Origin: Actinomycetes bacterium | Lineage (GTDB): Bacteria > Actinomycetota > Acidimicrobiia > Acidimicrobiales > RAAP-2 | Reading direction: 5' to 3' | DNA length: 37,096 bases | NCBI GenBank assembly: GCA_021807655.1 | Contig: JAKBCT010000003.1 | Coordinates: 1-37,096, forward strand | Shown: positions 1-8,448 of the stretch, one piece after another | How the letters are laid out: each line of letters opens with the position of its first letter | Numbering within the stretch: position 1 is the first letter of the stretch | The notes under the pieces: model-generated | What the model was told of the DNA's origin: nothing | The model's database searches: none | What the model saw: the letters and a program-made list of their open reading frames with translations, nothing else | Translations under genes and position numbers: made by a program

Positions 1-476
1 TGAATTCGAATCGGGACGCGCCAGATAATTAGGTGTCCTCGCGGGTGGGGCAACCAACCCCTTAGGCTGGGAACGAACTCAAAGAGTGGTCGCGAAGGTG
101 CTGATCAACGACTTCTGTCGCTAACCCTCCAACTGGGTTTCTCCCGTTGCCGAACAACACGCCCTTCGTTGCTCGTCGATGAAGTGCGCGTACCGCAAGG
201 GGGCGCTGGTGCCTCTCGATGGTTTCGGGGCCGAGCGTTTACGAACCTGGCAAATCTTCAGCCATCGCCCTCGTAACGCTGCGCTGTCCGCGTCGCTGCG
301 CGCGACGTCAGTCACCGCGAGTGCCGCTCGGCGGTGCCGTCGACAGTCGACATTCGTGGGCGTCGTCGCGATACCGCGCCCCTCTCTCGCTTGAGTTCGG
401 ATCCCTCGAACCGTTTCACGAGATAGCGGTCTCTCACCTGACCCAGCTCGCACGCGATCGCCCCGCGCCGCGAACT
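1..476. other. No recognisable gene
   Basis: This stretch lies downstream of cysE and reaches the window edge. Open frames exist on both strands (for example minus 121-453), but their translations are arginine-rich and match no family I know. No tRNA fold could be built: the TTCGAAT at 5-11 resembles a T-loop but its flanks do not pair. I see no convincing terminator. It could be a decayed gene or the end of a feature beginning outside the window. Confidence 0.5.
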
Positions 477-1073
477 TCAGGCGACGTTGGTTCCAGAGGG
501 TCCGCTCGGCCGACGACGATTGTTGCGCGATCCAATGTCAGCGGGCTGGCTCGAGCCGATGACTCGACCGGGAATGCCTACGACCACGCTGTTGGCCGGG
601 ACGTCCTTGGTCACCACCGCCTGGGCGCCAATCGCGCTGTCGTTGCCAATGGTCACTGGACCGAGCACGACGCAACCCGCACCGAGCAACACCCGGTCTC
701 CGATCGTGGGGTGACGCTTGCCGTGGCTCATCGACACCCCGCCGAGGGTAACGCCGTGGAACATGATCACGTCATCACCGATTTCTGCGGTCTCGCCGAT
801 GACGACGCCAACCGCGTGATCGATGAAGAGGCGGTGACCGATGGTCGCTCCGGGGTGGATGTCGACCGCGGTCAGGACCCGCACCACGGCGCTCAGGATC
901 CGAGCGGTCAGAAAGAAGTGCCGACGCCAGAGCGCATTGGCGACTCGATGGCCCCAAATCGCGTGCAGGCCCGGGTACGTGAGCGCGACGTCCCAGACAG
1001 TGCGCGCCGCCGGGTCCTGGTCCATGACCGCGCGCAGGTCGTCGCGCAGTTCACCGCGCAGCTCGCGCCACAC
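477..1073 (-). CDS. cysE: Serine O-acetyltransferase (CysE)
   Basis: It acetylates L-serine with acetyl-CoA to O-acetylserine, the substrate of the cysteine synthase encoded just upstream. The 198-residue product has a short alpha-helical N-terminus and then a left-handed beta-helix of hexapeptide repeats: [34 protein letters not shown] and a C-terminal [10 protein letters not shown]. The His and Asp residues in DIHPG and FIDHA match the family's catalytic region. I chose the GTG at 1073 because it follows the cysK stop by one base (TGAcGTG) and has GGAG six bases upstream; the open frame runs further but only inside cysK. The short form, without a long N-terminal domain, is common in Gram-positive bacteria. 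Cotranscription with cysK is inferred. Confidence 0.93.
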   Translation of the reverse strand: MWRELRGELRDDLRAVMDQDPAARTVWDVALTYPGLHAIWGHRVANALWRRHFFLTARILSAVVRVLTAVDIHPGATIGHRLFIDHAVGVVIGETAEIGDDVIMFHGVTLGGVSMSHGKRHPTIGDRVLLGAGCVVLGPVTIGNDSAIGAQAVVTKDVPANSVVVGIPGRVIGSSQPADIGSRNNRRRPSGPSGTNVA

Positions 1074-1074
1074 G

Positions 1075-2004
1075 TCAGTCTCCGAGCCCTTCGTAGAGCG
1101 CCGTGGAAAGGTACCGCTCACCGAAGGAGGGAACGATGACCACGATCGTCTGTCCAACGCTCGTTGGGCGGGCGGCGACCTCGAGGGCCGCTTTTATCGC
1201 CGCACCCGACGAGATGCCAACGAGCAAGCCCTCCTGGGTGGCCATGGCGCGTGAGGTCGCAAAGGCGTCCGCGTTCTCGACGGTGATGATCTCATCGACA
1301 ACCGACGGGTCGTAGTTCACCGGAACGAAGCCGGCGCCGATGCCCTGCAGCGGGTGAGGACCCTTCTGTCCACCCGAGAGCACCGGCGACGCCGCCGGCT
1401 CGACGGCGACGATGCGCACCGACGGCTTCTTCGCCTTCAGTCCGGCGCCGATGCCCGCGATCGTGCCACCGGTGCCGACGCCGGCCACGACGACGTCAAC
1501 CGTTCCGTCGGTGTCCGACCAAATCTCCTCGGCCGTCGCAGACCGGTGGATCGCGGGATTGGCCGGATTCTCGAACTGCTGGGGCATGAAGTAGCCGTGC
1601 TCGTCGGCCAGTCCCTTGGCCGCCTCGATGGCACCGTTCATGCCCGCGGGACCGGGCGTGAGGACCAACTGAGCTCCGTAACCACGAAGCAGCATCCGTC
1701 GCTCGACGCTCATCGTCTCGGGCATCGTGAGAATGCATCGATAGCCCCGGGCCGCGGCGATCATGGCCAGGGCGATCCCCGTGTTCCCGCTCGTGGGTTC
1801 GACAATCGTGTCACCGGGCCGCAGGCGGCCCGCCGCCTCGGCGGCGTCGACCATCGCGACCGCCGCTCGGTCCTTGACGCTCCCGCTGGGGTTGAAGTAC
1901 TCCAGCTTGGCGAGCACGGTGACCTGGTCAGAGGTCACCAGCCGATTCAGTCGCACCAGGGGCGTATTACCGATCAATGTTGTGATGTCATTCGCGATGC
2001 GCAC
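1075..2004 (-). CDS. cysK: Cysteine synthase A (O-acetylserine sulfhydrylase)
   Basis: This PLP enzyme converts O-acetylserine and sulfide to cysteine. The family marks are clear: IGNTPLVRL near the N-terminus, [11 protein letters not shown] with the PLP-binding lysine, the substrate loop [10 protein letters not shown], the phosphate-binding [10 protein letters not shown], and GISSGAA near the C-terminus. The GTG at 2004 gives about 309 residues and a start typical of the family; another in-frame GTG at 2016 would add four residues. The frame is open to 2139, but that extension has no family resemblance. A possible -10 (TAGGAT, minus strand, 2069-2074) would give a leader of about 50 bases. 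cysE follows after one base, so the pair is likely one operon. The exact start is the least certain point. Confidence 0.94.
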   Translation of the reverse strand: MRIANDITTLIGNTPLVRLNRLVTSDQVTVLAKLEYFNPSGSVKDRAAVAMVDAAEAAGRLRPGDTIVEPTSGNTGIALAMIAAARGYRCILTMPETMSVERRMLLRGYGAQLVLTPGPAGMNGAIEAAKGLADEHGYFMPQQFENPANPAIHRSATAEEIWSDTDGTVDVVVAGVGTGGTIAGIGAGLKAKKPSVRIVAVEPAASPVLSGGQKGPHPLQGIGAGFVPVNYDPSVVDEIITVENADAFATSRAMATQEGLLVGISSGAAIKAALEVAARPTSVGQTIVVIVPSFGERYLSTALYEGLGD

Positions 2005-2169
2005 CGTGACCCGCACTTTCCCGCGACGATCGCCGCGACCGAAATATGACCCATGAGGTCTGGAATTCATCCTAGCGGCCCACTTCCGCTGACGCCACGG
2101 CCAGTCACATCGGCGATACGGTGACGGTGACCTGTTCATTCGGAACCGCGACTGACGAGAGGGACGGTT

Positions 2170-3849
2170 GTGAGATTCTGGGGTGACGTTGCCATTCGAT
2201 CGAGCATCCGCCGGGTAGCGCTGGGCGCCGTACTACTGCTCGGATGGCCCGCGGCCGCCTTTGGGGCCACCAACCCGTCACTCGTAAGTGTCGCGACCAC
2301 GCTCAACGCCGGTGGTGCTGCGATGACGACCGCCGTGAGCTGTCCGGCCATCGGCGCGTGCGCGGCGGGCGGGTTCTATACCGACGCCGCGAACCAACAG
2401 CAGGCGTTCATCGTGTATCAGACGAACGGCGCCTGGGGTACTCCCCAGGAGGTGGCGACGGCCTACAACCTGGGCGGTAACGCGTCGGTCAGCTCGATCA
2501 ATTGCCCGGCGGTGAACAGTTGCGTAGCTGCAGGTTTCTACACCGACGCCTCCACGCAGCACCAGGCGTTCGTCGTCGAAGAGACCAACGGCACGTGGGG
2601 CGCCACCCAGAGTGTCGCGAACACGCTCAACGTCGGCGGCGACGCGGTCGCGACGTCGGTCAGCTGCGCCGCCGCCGGGAGTTGCGTCGTCGGCGGTCGC
2701 TACAAAGACGCCTCTCAGACTCAGCACGCCTTCCTCGCCGAAGAGGTCGGCGGTACGTGGCGAAATGCCATCGAGGTCGCCGGTGGACTCGACGCGGGCG
2801 GCGGTGGGCTCGTCACCTCCGTGAGTTGTCCCGGCGTCGGCACCTGCGTGGTCGCGGGGCAATACGCACCGCGTGCCCACCAGATCGAGGCATTCATTAT
2901 GAACGAACTCAACGGTCTGTGGAGCAAACCCCAAGAGGTCGCGGGATCGTTGAACGTAGGTTTCGACGGCACCATTGACGAAGTCGCCTGTTTTTCCAAC
3001 GGTGGCTGTGCCGCGGGCGGTTCGTTTGAAACGACCGCGCACAGCGCTCAACCGTTCGTCATCGATGAGTCGGCGGGCCGCTGGGGGACGCCGATCGCGT
3101 TGACCTCGCACCTTCACGCGAGTACGAGCGCCGAGATCACAGCGCTGAGCTGCGACGGGGTTGGGTCGTGCACCGCCGCCGGCGACTACTCCACGTCGTC
3201 GGGCGCATCGTTGAGTTTCGTCGCGAGCGAAAGCGCTTCGTCCTGGGGTCCAGAACTGCCGGTTGCACCAGTGGTTCGCTCGCCCGCCGGCACGTACGCG
3301 GCGGTGACGGGCTCGGCGGTGCAGTCGATTGCGTGTCCGGCCTTCGGTCGCTGCGAGATTGGTGGCCAGGTCGCAACCGGAACAGGCGGAGACCAGGCGT
3401 TCGTGGCGGTGCAACAACCCGGCGGCTGGGGCATCGCTGAGTCCATCGCGCCGGGTCAGAACGTGGGCCACGACGCCACCGTGCTCGCGCTCAGCTGCTC
3501 CGCGGTATCCGAGTGCGTCGCCGGCGGGCGCTACACCGACGGCCAGACTCACTTCCAGGCGTTCGTATCGAGCGGGTTCGTGTCGGTGCCGCTCCCGTTG
3601 CACGTCAGCGCCCTGCGCGGCAGCGTGCCGGCCACCGGTTCAGCGATGCTGGTCATGATCGGTTCGGGCTTCACGACGAATCCAATAATCAGGATCAGCG
3701 AGCCAGGGGCCAGCGCGCAACTCGTCTCCTCGACGCCGACCCGCCTCGTGATTCGCTTTCGTGCCAGTGTTCATCTCCCGGGCCACCACGTGCTCACGAT
3801 CGTCGAGCCCGGCCAGCCGCCGGCTCGCGTCATCTACGTTCAGCAGTAA
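2170..3849 (+). CDS. Secreted protein of eight ~54-residue CX5C repeats
   Basis: The function is unknown. Residues 1-32 form a signal peptide (basic start, hydrophobic core, AAAFGA before the likely cleavage). Residues 41 to about 474 are eight repeats beginning at 41, 95, 149, 203, 257, 311, 365 and 426. Six are exactly 54 long, the seventh is 61 and the eighth is incomplete. Each has a CX5C pair, then a GGxYTD-like turn, QAFV and a GxWG motif. All 16 cysteines are in these pairs. Similar repeats occur in secreted proteins of streptomycetes and other actinobacteria. Residues about 475-559 resemble an IPT/TIG-type immunoglobulin-like fold. Blade-sized repeats suggest a beta-propeller, which is inference. 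The GTG start has GAGAGGGA five bases upstream. No membrane anchor or sortase motif is seen. Confidence 0.85.
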   Translation: MRFWGDVAIRSSIRRVALGAVLLLGWPAAAFGATNPSLVSVATTLNAGGAAMTTAVSCPAIGACAAGGFYTDAANQQQAFIVYQTNGAWGTPQEVATAYNLGGNASVSSINCPAVNSCVAAGFYTDASTQHQAFVVEETNGTWGATQSVANTLNVGGDAVATSVSCAAAGSCVVGGRYKDASQTQHAFLAEEVGGTWRNAIEVAGGLDAGGGGLVTSVSCPGVGTCVVAGQYAPRAHQIEAFIMNELNGLWSKPQEVAGSLNVGFDGTIDEVACFSNGGCAAGGSFETTAHSAQPFVIDESAGRWGTPIALTSHLHASTSAEITALSCDGVGSCTAAGDYSTSSGASLSFVASESASSWGPELPVAPVVRSPAGTYAAVTGSAVQSIACPAFGRCEIGGQVATGTGGDQAFVAVQQPGGWGIAESIAPGQNVGHDATVLALSCSAVSECVAGGRYTDGQTHFQAFVSSGFVSVPLPLHVSALRGSVPATGSAMLVMIGSGFTTNPIIRISEPGASAQLVSSTPTRLVIRFRASVHLPGHHVLTIVEPGQPPARVIYVQQ

Positions 3850-4821
3850 TCACACGAAGCCCTGGACGCGATGGGGCTGATAGGGCTCCTCGAGCGCTGC
3901 GATCTCGTCGTCGTCGAGCGTCAGCGCGAGCGCGGCGACCGCGTCGTCGAGGTGATGGGCCTTGGTCGCTCCGATGATGGGACTCGCGACGACCGGATTC
4001 GTCAACACCCACGCGAGGGCCACCGTGGACGGCGCCACCCCTCGGCGAGCGGCCATCGCGTTGACGAGGTCGACGATCGGCCGGTCGTTCTCCGTGTAGA
4101 GACTTCGGCCGAACTGATCGTTCTCGGATCGATTCGTCGAATCACCCCACGGACGCGCGAGTCGACCGCGCGCCAGCGGACTCCACGGAATTGATCCGAC
4201 TCCCTGGTCGTCCAGGAGCGGCATCATCTCGCGTTCCTCCTCGCGATAGAGGAGGTTGTAGTAGTTCTGCATGCTCACGAACCTCGTCCAACCGTTGAGG
4301 TCGGCCACGTAGAGGGCCTGGGCGAACTGCCACGCGTACATTGACGAGGCACCGATGTAGCGAGCCTTGCCAGCCTTGACGACGTCGTGCAACGCCTCGA
4401 GGGTCTCTTCGATCGGGGTCTCGTAGTCCCAGCGGTGGATCTGGTACAGATCGACGTAGTCCGTGCCCAAGCGACGCAGGCTGTTGTCGATCTCGCGCAT
4501 GATCGCCTTGCGCGACAGACCCTGGCCGTTCGGGTCGTCGTGCATCCGCCCGTGCACCTTGGTGGCGAGGACGACCTCATCGCGTGGCACCATCGAGAGC
4601 AGCACCGACCCCGTGATCTCCTCACTGCTGCCCGCCGAGTAGACGTTCGCGGTGTCAAAGAAGTTGATGCCCAGGTCGAGCGCCTGGCGAAAGAACGGCT
4701 CGGCGTCGTCGCGCCCGAGCGACCAGGGCTGATTACCCCTTGAAGGTTCTCCGTAGCTCATCAGCCCGAGACAGAGTCGCGACACTTTGAGACCCGTTGG
4801 TCCGAGGTTTACGTAGTCCAT
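3850..4821 (-). CDS. Aldo/keto reductase
   Basis: This is an NADPH-dependent oxidoreductase of the AKR superfamily with a TIM-barrel fold; its substrate cannot be read from sequence. The usual tetrad is present: Asp and Tyr in FFDTANVY, Lys in LATKVHG and His in YQIHRWD. The C-terminal half has SPLARGRL and the cofactor-binding PIIGATKAHHL. I chose the ATG at 4821 (MDYVNLGPTGLKVSR, 323 residues) because homologues begin there; a GTG at 4836 would add five residues. The stop codon abuts that of the repeat protein on the other strand with no spacer. The gene appears to stand alone. Confidence 0.9.
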   Translation of the reverse strand: MDYVNLGPTGLKVSRLCLGLMSYGEPSRGNQPWSLGRDDAEPFFRQALDLGINFFDTANVYSAGSSEEITGSVLLSMVPRDEVVLATKVHGRMHDDPNGQGLSRKAIMREIDNSLRRLGTDYVDLYQIHRWDYETPIEETLEALHDVVKAGKARYIGASSMYAWQFAQALYVADLNGWTRFVSMQNYYNLLYREEEREMMPLLDDQGVGSIPWSPLARGRLARPWGDSTNRSENDQFGRSLYTENDRPIVDLVNAMAARRGVAPSTVALAWVLTNPVVASPIIGATKAHHLDDAVAALALTLDDDEIAALEEPYQPHRVQGFV

Positions 4822-4968
4822 TGGCTGTCGGGGCACGGTATCGACGAACGGACCCGTGACCCCATTCCCCTTTCATCTCGTGCGAACCGCCCACCCAGTT
4901 TTGCGACGCGCTCTCCAACATAGTGACGGACCCGACTTAGCGATAGCGGCCGGCGACCGAACGAGTAC

Positions 4969-5340
4969 CTACCAGGTCGAAACGTCGTGACAGGCCGCGC
5001 CACCGGGTAACCGATGACGGAACCGGACCACCACTCGATAGAGGGGCTCAGCGATCCACGCGATCGGTCCCCACTTCATGAACTGCCCGACGTGGCGCCA
5101 CGGCGTCTTCGTCGCGGCGAGGGTCTGCGCGACGGCCGCTGCGCCGCCGTACTTCGCGCTCGATTCGACCCACCACACGCTCGCAGCGACCTCGGTCGCG
5201 CTGAGGCGATTGGAGCGCAGCAGAAAGTCAGCGCCGCTCACCACGATGACGTCGCCGATCAGTCGCGAGCGGCACCACTCGGCACAGCGCCGGCAGAACC
5301 CGCAGTCCGCGTCGTAGACGAGATACTTGGTTTCAACCAC
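4969..5340 (-). CDS. DCC-family thiol-disulfide oxidoreductase (DUF393)
   Basis: This 123-residue protein begins with the family signature YDADCGFC, giving the DxDCxxC motif with cysteines near residues 13 and 16, followed by two further cysteines (RRCAEWC). The family is predicted to have a thioredoxin-like fold and redox activity; the partner is unknown. The GTG start has TAGGGT ending six bases upstream and no Shine-Dalgarno, which fits a leaderless mRNA. It is divergent from the MFS gene, and the start-to-start gap is only 34 bases. Confidence 0.85.
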   Translation of the reverse strand: MVETKYLVYDADCGFCRRCAEWCRSRLIGDVIVVSGADFLLRSNRLSATEVAASVWWVESSAKYGGAAAVAQTLAATKTPWRHVGQFMKWGPIAWIAEPLYRVVVRFRHRLPGGAACHDVSTW

Positions 5341-5346
5341 GCTGGC

Positions 5347-5352
5347 ACCCTA
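5347..5352 (-). promoter_or_regulatory. Predicted -10 of leaderless promoter for the DCC gene
   Basis: On the minus strand this reads TAGGGT, and six bases separate it from the GTG at 5340. RNA would therefore begin at or next to the start codon. No ribosome-binding site is seen. There is no clear -35 hexamer, as is common in actinobacteria. Confidence 0.5.
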
Positions 5353-5361
5353 CCGGTCCCC

Positions 5362-5367
5362 TAGCGT
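5362..5367 (+). promoter_or_regulatory. Predicted -10 of leaderless promoter for the MFS gene
   Basis: TAGCGT ends seven bases before the ATG at 5375, the spacing of a leaderless promoter, and no Shine-Dalgarno intervenes. It lies within about ten bases of the opposing -10 of the DCC gene, so two polymerases could not bind both at once. Confidence 0.5.
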
Positions 5368-5374
5368 GTACCCG

Positions 5375-6601
5375 ATGTCTCGCCGTCTCGCCATGCTCCA
5401 GATCTTTAGACACCGCGAACCGCGGCTGCTCGTGACCGGCCAGACCATTTCGATGTTCGGCGACGGCGTCGCCAACGTCGCGCTCACCCTGCTCGTTCTT
5501 GACACCACCCATTCGGTGTCCAAGCTCGCCTGGTTCGCCACGGCGCGCATGACCCCGCTCGTACTGCTGTTGCTGGTGGGTGGCGCGATCGTCGACCGAC
5601 ACTCCCGGCGCACGCTCCTGCTGATCTCGGACCTCGCCCGTGGAGCACTGACCGCCGGACTCGTGGTTGCACTCGCGACGGGAGTGCTGCAGTTCTGGCA
5701 GTTGCTCGTCTTCGCCGTGCTCTTTGGCTCCTTCGACGCGATCTTCACCCCCGCGATGAGCGCGATGATCCCCGAAATCGTGCCCGAGGACCTGCTCGGC
5801 GCGATGAACGCCGTTCGGCCATTCTCGAACAACGTCGTGGGCGGCATGATCGGTCCCGCCGTCGGTGGGCTCATCGCGGCGTGGAGTACGACGGCGGCCA
5901 TGAGTATCGACGCCGCATCGTTCCTCGCGAGCGCGACGGCCCTCGTACTGATGCACCCCACACCCAAGCCGAGTCGGGTCGCGTCGAGCACGATGATCCA
6001 CGAGATCAAAGAGGGCGTCGGGTACGTCCGCTCCACCAACTGGATCTGGACGACGCTCACCGCGGTCACCCTGGGCAACGCCCTGCTCTTCACGCCGACC
6101 AACGTGCTCGTGCCCTACTTCTTGCGTCACGACCTGCATGCGGCCAAGGTGACGATCGGCTACTTCTTCGCGACCTTCGGCCTGGCCGGTGCGATCGGCG
6201 CCCTCGTTTCGGGCAGTCTGGCAATACCTCGACGCCGGATCCGTGCGATGTGGATGGCCTGGACCGCCGCGAGTGGCGTCATGTTCGTCTTCGGGTTCGT
6301 GACGCAGAGTTGGGAGGTCTTTCTCGTGCCCATCGTCACCGCGCCGGGAATTCTCTACGGAAACGTGGTGTGGGAGTCGATGCTCCAGGCCGTCGTCCCG
6401 CGCACGTTGCTCGGCCGGGTCTCGTCGGTGGACTGGTTCGTCTCGCTCGGCCTGGCTCCGGTAGGCCTCGTCGCCGCCGGCTACCTCAGTTCGCTCGTGG
6501 GTGTTCGAACCTACTTCGTCGCCGCCGCCATCGTCTCGACGGCGCCGGGTCTCTTCATCTTGTTCTCCAAGCGCCTCAACGCGGTCGACGCCGGACGCTG
6601 A
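5375..6601 (+). CDS. MFS transporter, MFS_3-type exporter
   Basis: This 408-residue integral membrane protein has about twelve hydrophobic segments in two halves. The loop after the second segment reads GGAIVDRHSRRTLLL, a form of the MFS GxxxDRxGRR motif A. The N-terminal half resembles the enterobactin-exporter-like MFS_3 group (TGQTISMFGDGVANVALTLL). The substrate is unknown; efflux of small molecules is the family norm. The ATG at 5375 is preferred over an upstream in-frame start at 5327, which would lie inside the divergent DCC gene, and because a -10 hexamer sits seven bases upstream of it. The 3' end overlaps the convergent gene below by 26 bases. Confidence 0.88.
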   Translation: MSRRLAMLQIFRHREPRLLVTGQTISMFGDGVANVALTLLVLDTTHSVSKLAWFATARMTPLVLLLLVGGAIVDRHSRRTLLLISDLARGALTAGLVVALATGVLQFWQLLVFAVLFGSFDAIFTPAMSAMIPEIVPEDLLGAMNAVRPFSNNVVGGMIGPAVGGLIAAWSTTAAMSIDAASFLASATALVLMHPTPKPSRVASSTMIHEIKEGVGYVRSTNWIWTTLTAVTLGNALLFTPTNVLVPYFLRHDLHAAKVTIGYFFATFGLAGAIGALVSGSLAIPRRRIRAMWMAWTAASGVMFVFGFVTQSWEVFLVPIVTAPGILYGNVVWESMLQAVVPRTLLGRVSSVDWFVSLGLAPVGLVAAGYLSSLVGVRTYFVAAAIVSTAPGLFILFSKRLNAVDAGR

Positions 6602-6896
6602 GCGACAGCTGCGGGGCGTCGTGGAGTGAGCGACCCGTCACCCGCGAACCGCGCCGGGCGGCGAGTGGGTAGATGAGCTCGGGCCGGAACGAACGCCCCC
6701 GGCCTTCTCCGGGACGACCACCTCGAACCTCGATCCACTCCTCACCGGTCACTTCGTTGCGACCGTGCGCGACGAATACCCACTGCTGGCGCAACTCCTT
6801 GGGCGAGTTGACGACCACCGGGTCGCCTTCCGCGAGGCCGGCCCAGAACCGTTCCCGCAGGACTTTCGCGCCGCGTTGTACCCCATCGTGTTCCAC
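6576..6896 (-). CDS. Small conserved-looking protein of unknown function
   Basis: I do not recognise a named family with confidence. The 106-residue product has a soluble core, FWAGLAEGDPVVV then QQWVFVAHGRNEVTGEEW, IEVRGGRPGEGR and SFRPELIYPL, which reads like a genuine conserved domain. Its biased C-terminal tail (arginine-rich) is where the frame overlaps the end of the MFS gene by 26 bases, so that tail may be poorly constrained. The GTG at 6896 is the most upstream start I find plausible. Neighbours give no functional clue. Confidence 0.6.
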   Translation of the reverse strand: MEHDGVQRGAKVLRERFWAGLAEGDPVVVNSPKELRQQWVFVAHGRNEVTGEEWIEVRGGRPGEGRGRSFRPELIYPLAARRGSRVTGRSLHDAPQLSLSVRRRPR

Positions 6897-7016
6897 CCAC
6901 CATTTCTACTGGACGCCGATCGGGCTTACATCCGGTCGCGAACGGCGTGACGGGGTGATCCCTCACCGATCGACCGTCACGGGGTGCACCGCGAGTCCGA
7001 TGTCACGGCGACGACC

Positions 7017-7022
7017 TACGGT
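7017..7022 (+). promoter_or_regulatory. Predicted -10 of leaderless promoter for the RecB-like gene
   Basis: TACGGT ends six bases before the ATG at 7029, with no Shine-Dalgarno between. This supports 7029 rather than the upstream in-frame ATG at 6984 as the true start. Confidence 0.5.
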
Positions 7023-7028
7023 GACACT

Positions 7029-7829
7029 ATGAGTTTTGACCAGCCCCTGCCCAGTGCGCTCTCCCCCTCGAGACTGCAGGACTTTCGCGCCTGCCCGCGC
7101 CGATTCCAGTATTCGGCGGTCGAACGGATACCCCAAGCCGCGACCTACGCCACCACCAAGGGCCGCCTCGTGCACTGGGTCCTCGAGCAGTTGTATCGGC
7201 TCGAGCCCGCCGCACGCACGGACGCGGCCGCCCGGATGTTCGTCGAGCCGGCCGAGACCGAGATACTCACCGAGTCCGTCCGCGACGACCTCGCCGTTGA
7301 CGACGCACTGCTCACCAAACTTCGCCGCGAGGTCCAGGACATCCTCGACGTCTACTTCACCATGGAGGACCCCCACCTCGTGAGCCACGTCGGGGTCGAA
7401 CTTCGCGTCAACGTCGAGCTCGACGGCGTTCCGATGCTCGGCATCCTCGACCGCCTCGACCGGCTCGACGACGGCACCCTCGTCATCGTGGACTACAAGA
7501 CCGGATCCCTGCCCAATCGGAACTACGACTCCCAGACGTTCGCCAACGCCGAGCTCTACGCGGCGCTGTGCGAAGCGAGCATGGGTGAGCTACCGAGGAC
7601 GATCCAGTTGCTCTACGTCGCCAAGGGTCAGACCATCGAGCGACCCGTGACCGACGTCGTGGTGCGCGCGCGGGCGCGCGCCGCGCACGACGCCTGGGCC
7701 ACCATCGAGCGGTTCCACGACGAGGGTGCGTTCCCCGCGACCCCGTCGGCGAACACGTGCCGGTTCTGCGCCTACGCGGAACGCTGTCGCGCCAGTGGGG
7801 TCGCCGTGCCGGTACGGCCGAAATCCTGA
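7029..7829 (+). CDS. Stand-alone RecB-family PD-(D/E)XK nuclease with 4-Cys cluster
   Basis: This is a predicted Fe-S-containing DNA exonuclease of the RecB/AddB/Cas4 group. In the 266-residue form, His49 lies in GRLVHWVLEQ, Asp141 in GILDRLD, and Asp155 and Lys157 in IVDYKTG, followed by a QxxxY-like motif at about 169-177. Four cysteines (22, 244, 247, 253) have the spacing of the [4Fe-4S] site that clamps the nuclease domain in AddB and Cas4. There is no helicase domain and no CRISPR or AddAB gene nearby. Single-domain forms of this type are common in actinobacteria, annotated as RecB family exonuclease; their role, probably in DNA repair, is unproven. The start was chosen from family resemblance (ALSPSRLQDFRACPR near the N-terminus) and the upstream -10. 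Confidence 0.88.
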   Translation: MSFDQPLPSALSPSRLQDFRACPRRFQYSAVERIPQAATYATTKGRLVHWVLEQLYRLEPAARTDAAARMFVEPAETEILTESVRDDLAVDDALLTKLRREVQDILDVYFTMEDPHLVSHVGVELRVNVELDGVPMLGILDRLDRLDDGTLVIVDYKTGSLPNRNYDSQTFANAELYAALCEASMGELPRTIQLLYVAKGQTIERPVTDVVVRARARAAHDAWATIERFHDEGAFPATPSANTCRFCAYAERCRASGVAVPVRPKS

Positions 7830-7838
7830 GCCCAACCG

Positions 7839-7844
7839 TAGGCT
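7839..7844 (+). promoter_or_regulatory. Predicted -10 of leaderless promoter for the DsbA-like gene
   Basis: TAGGCT ends six bases before the ATG at 7851. The gap between the preceding stop and this start is only 21 bases, and it contains no Shine-Dalgarno sequence. Confidence 0.5.
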
Positions 7845-7850
7845 GGCGCG

Positions 7851-8447
7851 ATGACCGCCTTCGAACTTTCCTTCGACTACCGCTGCCCCTTCGCGAAGAA
7901 CATCCACCTGCACGTGCTCACCGCGCTGCGCGCCGGCGCCGACTTTGAAGTCACCTTCGTGCCCTGGACCCTTAGTCAGGGACACCGCCACGAAGGTGAC
8001 CCCGACGTGTGGGACGACCCGATGCGCGAGGGGGACCTCGTCGCGCTCGCCGCCGGCGTCTCGGTGCGTGATCGCCAGCCGGACTTGTTCTACGCCACTC
8101 ACGAAGCACTCTTTCGGGCCCGACACGAGCGCGCGATCCGGCTCGCGACCTTCGACGAGGTCGCCGCGGTGCTCGAACCGCTCGGCGTCGACCTGGCAAT
8201 CGTGCGAGACGACCTGGAGTCGCGACGGCCGTACCGGGAGATCCAGGCCAGTTACGAGCGTTTCGCCGCCGTGGAGGCGTTCGGCGTGCCGACCTTCGTC
8301 GTCGGCTCGGACGCGACCTTCGTTCGCTACATGGACCCGCCGACGGCCGACGCCGACGCATCGATCCGGCTGATCAATTCACTGCTCACGATGATGGCCG
8401 ATCAGCCCCAACTCAACGAGTTCAAGCACACCCGACTGCCCGCCTGA
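7851..8447 (+). CDS. DsbA-fold oxidoreductase-like protein with a single Cys
   Basis: The 198-residue protein has a thioredoxin/DsbA layout: FDYRCPFAKN at residues 8-17, a helical insertion (about 50-140) and FGVPTFVV near residue 144 with the expected cis-proline. It resembles the actinobacterial DsbA-like proteins called mycothiol-dependent nitroreductases. The active site is CPFA, not CxxC, and Cys12 is the only cysteine in the protein. It therefore cannot form an internal disulfide and may work with a low-molecular-weight thiol, like kappa-class glutathione transferases. The substrate is unknown. It is transcribed in the same direction as the nuclease but probably from its own promoter. 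Confidence 0.8.
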   Translation: MTAFELSFDYRCPFAKNIHLHVLTALRAGADFEVTFVPWTLSQGHRHEGDPDVWDDPMREGDLVALAAGVSVRDRQPDLFYATHEALFRARHERAIRLATFDEVAAVLEPLGVDLAIVRDDLESRRPYREIQASYERFAAVEAFGVPTFVVGSDATFVRYMDPPTADADASIRLINSLLTMMADQPQLNEFKHTRLPA

Positions 8448-8448
8448 A

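Noticed and set aside
1..25. T-loop-like TTCGAAT at the left edge suggesting a tRNA end
   Set aside because: Flanking bases do not form a T-stem on either strand.
219..1139. 306-codon plus-strand frame over cysE
   Set aside because: It is the shadow of cysE and cysK and shows no domain.
2278..3603. 441-codon open frame antisense to the repeat protein
   Set aside because: Low-complexity Arg-rich translation, while the plus-strand frame has a signal peptide and regular repeats.
7029..7829. RecB-like nuclease as cas4 of a CRISPR system
   Set aside because: No repeats, spacers or other cas genes are present anywhere in the window.
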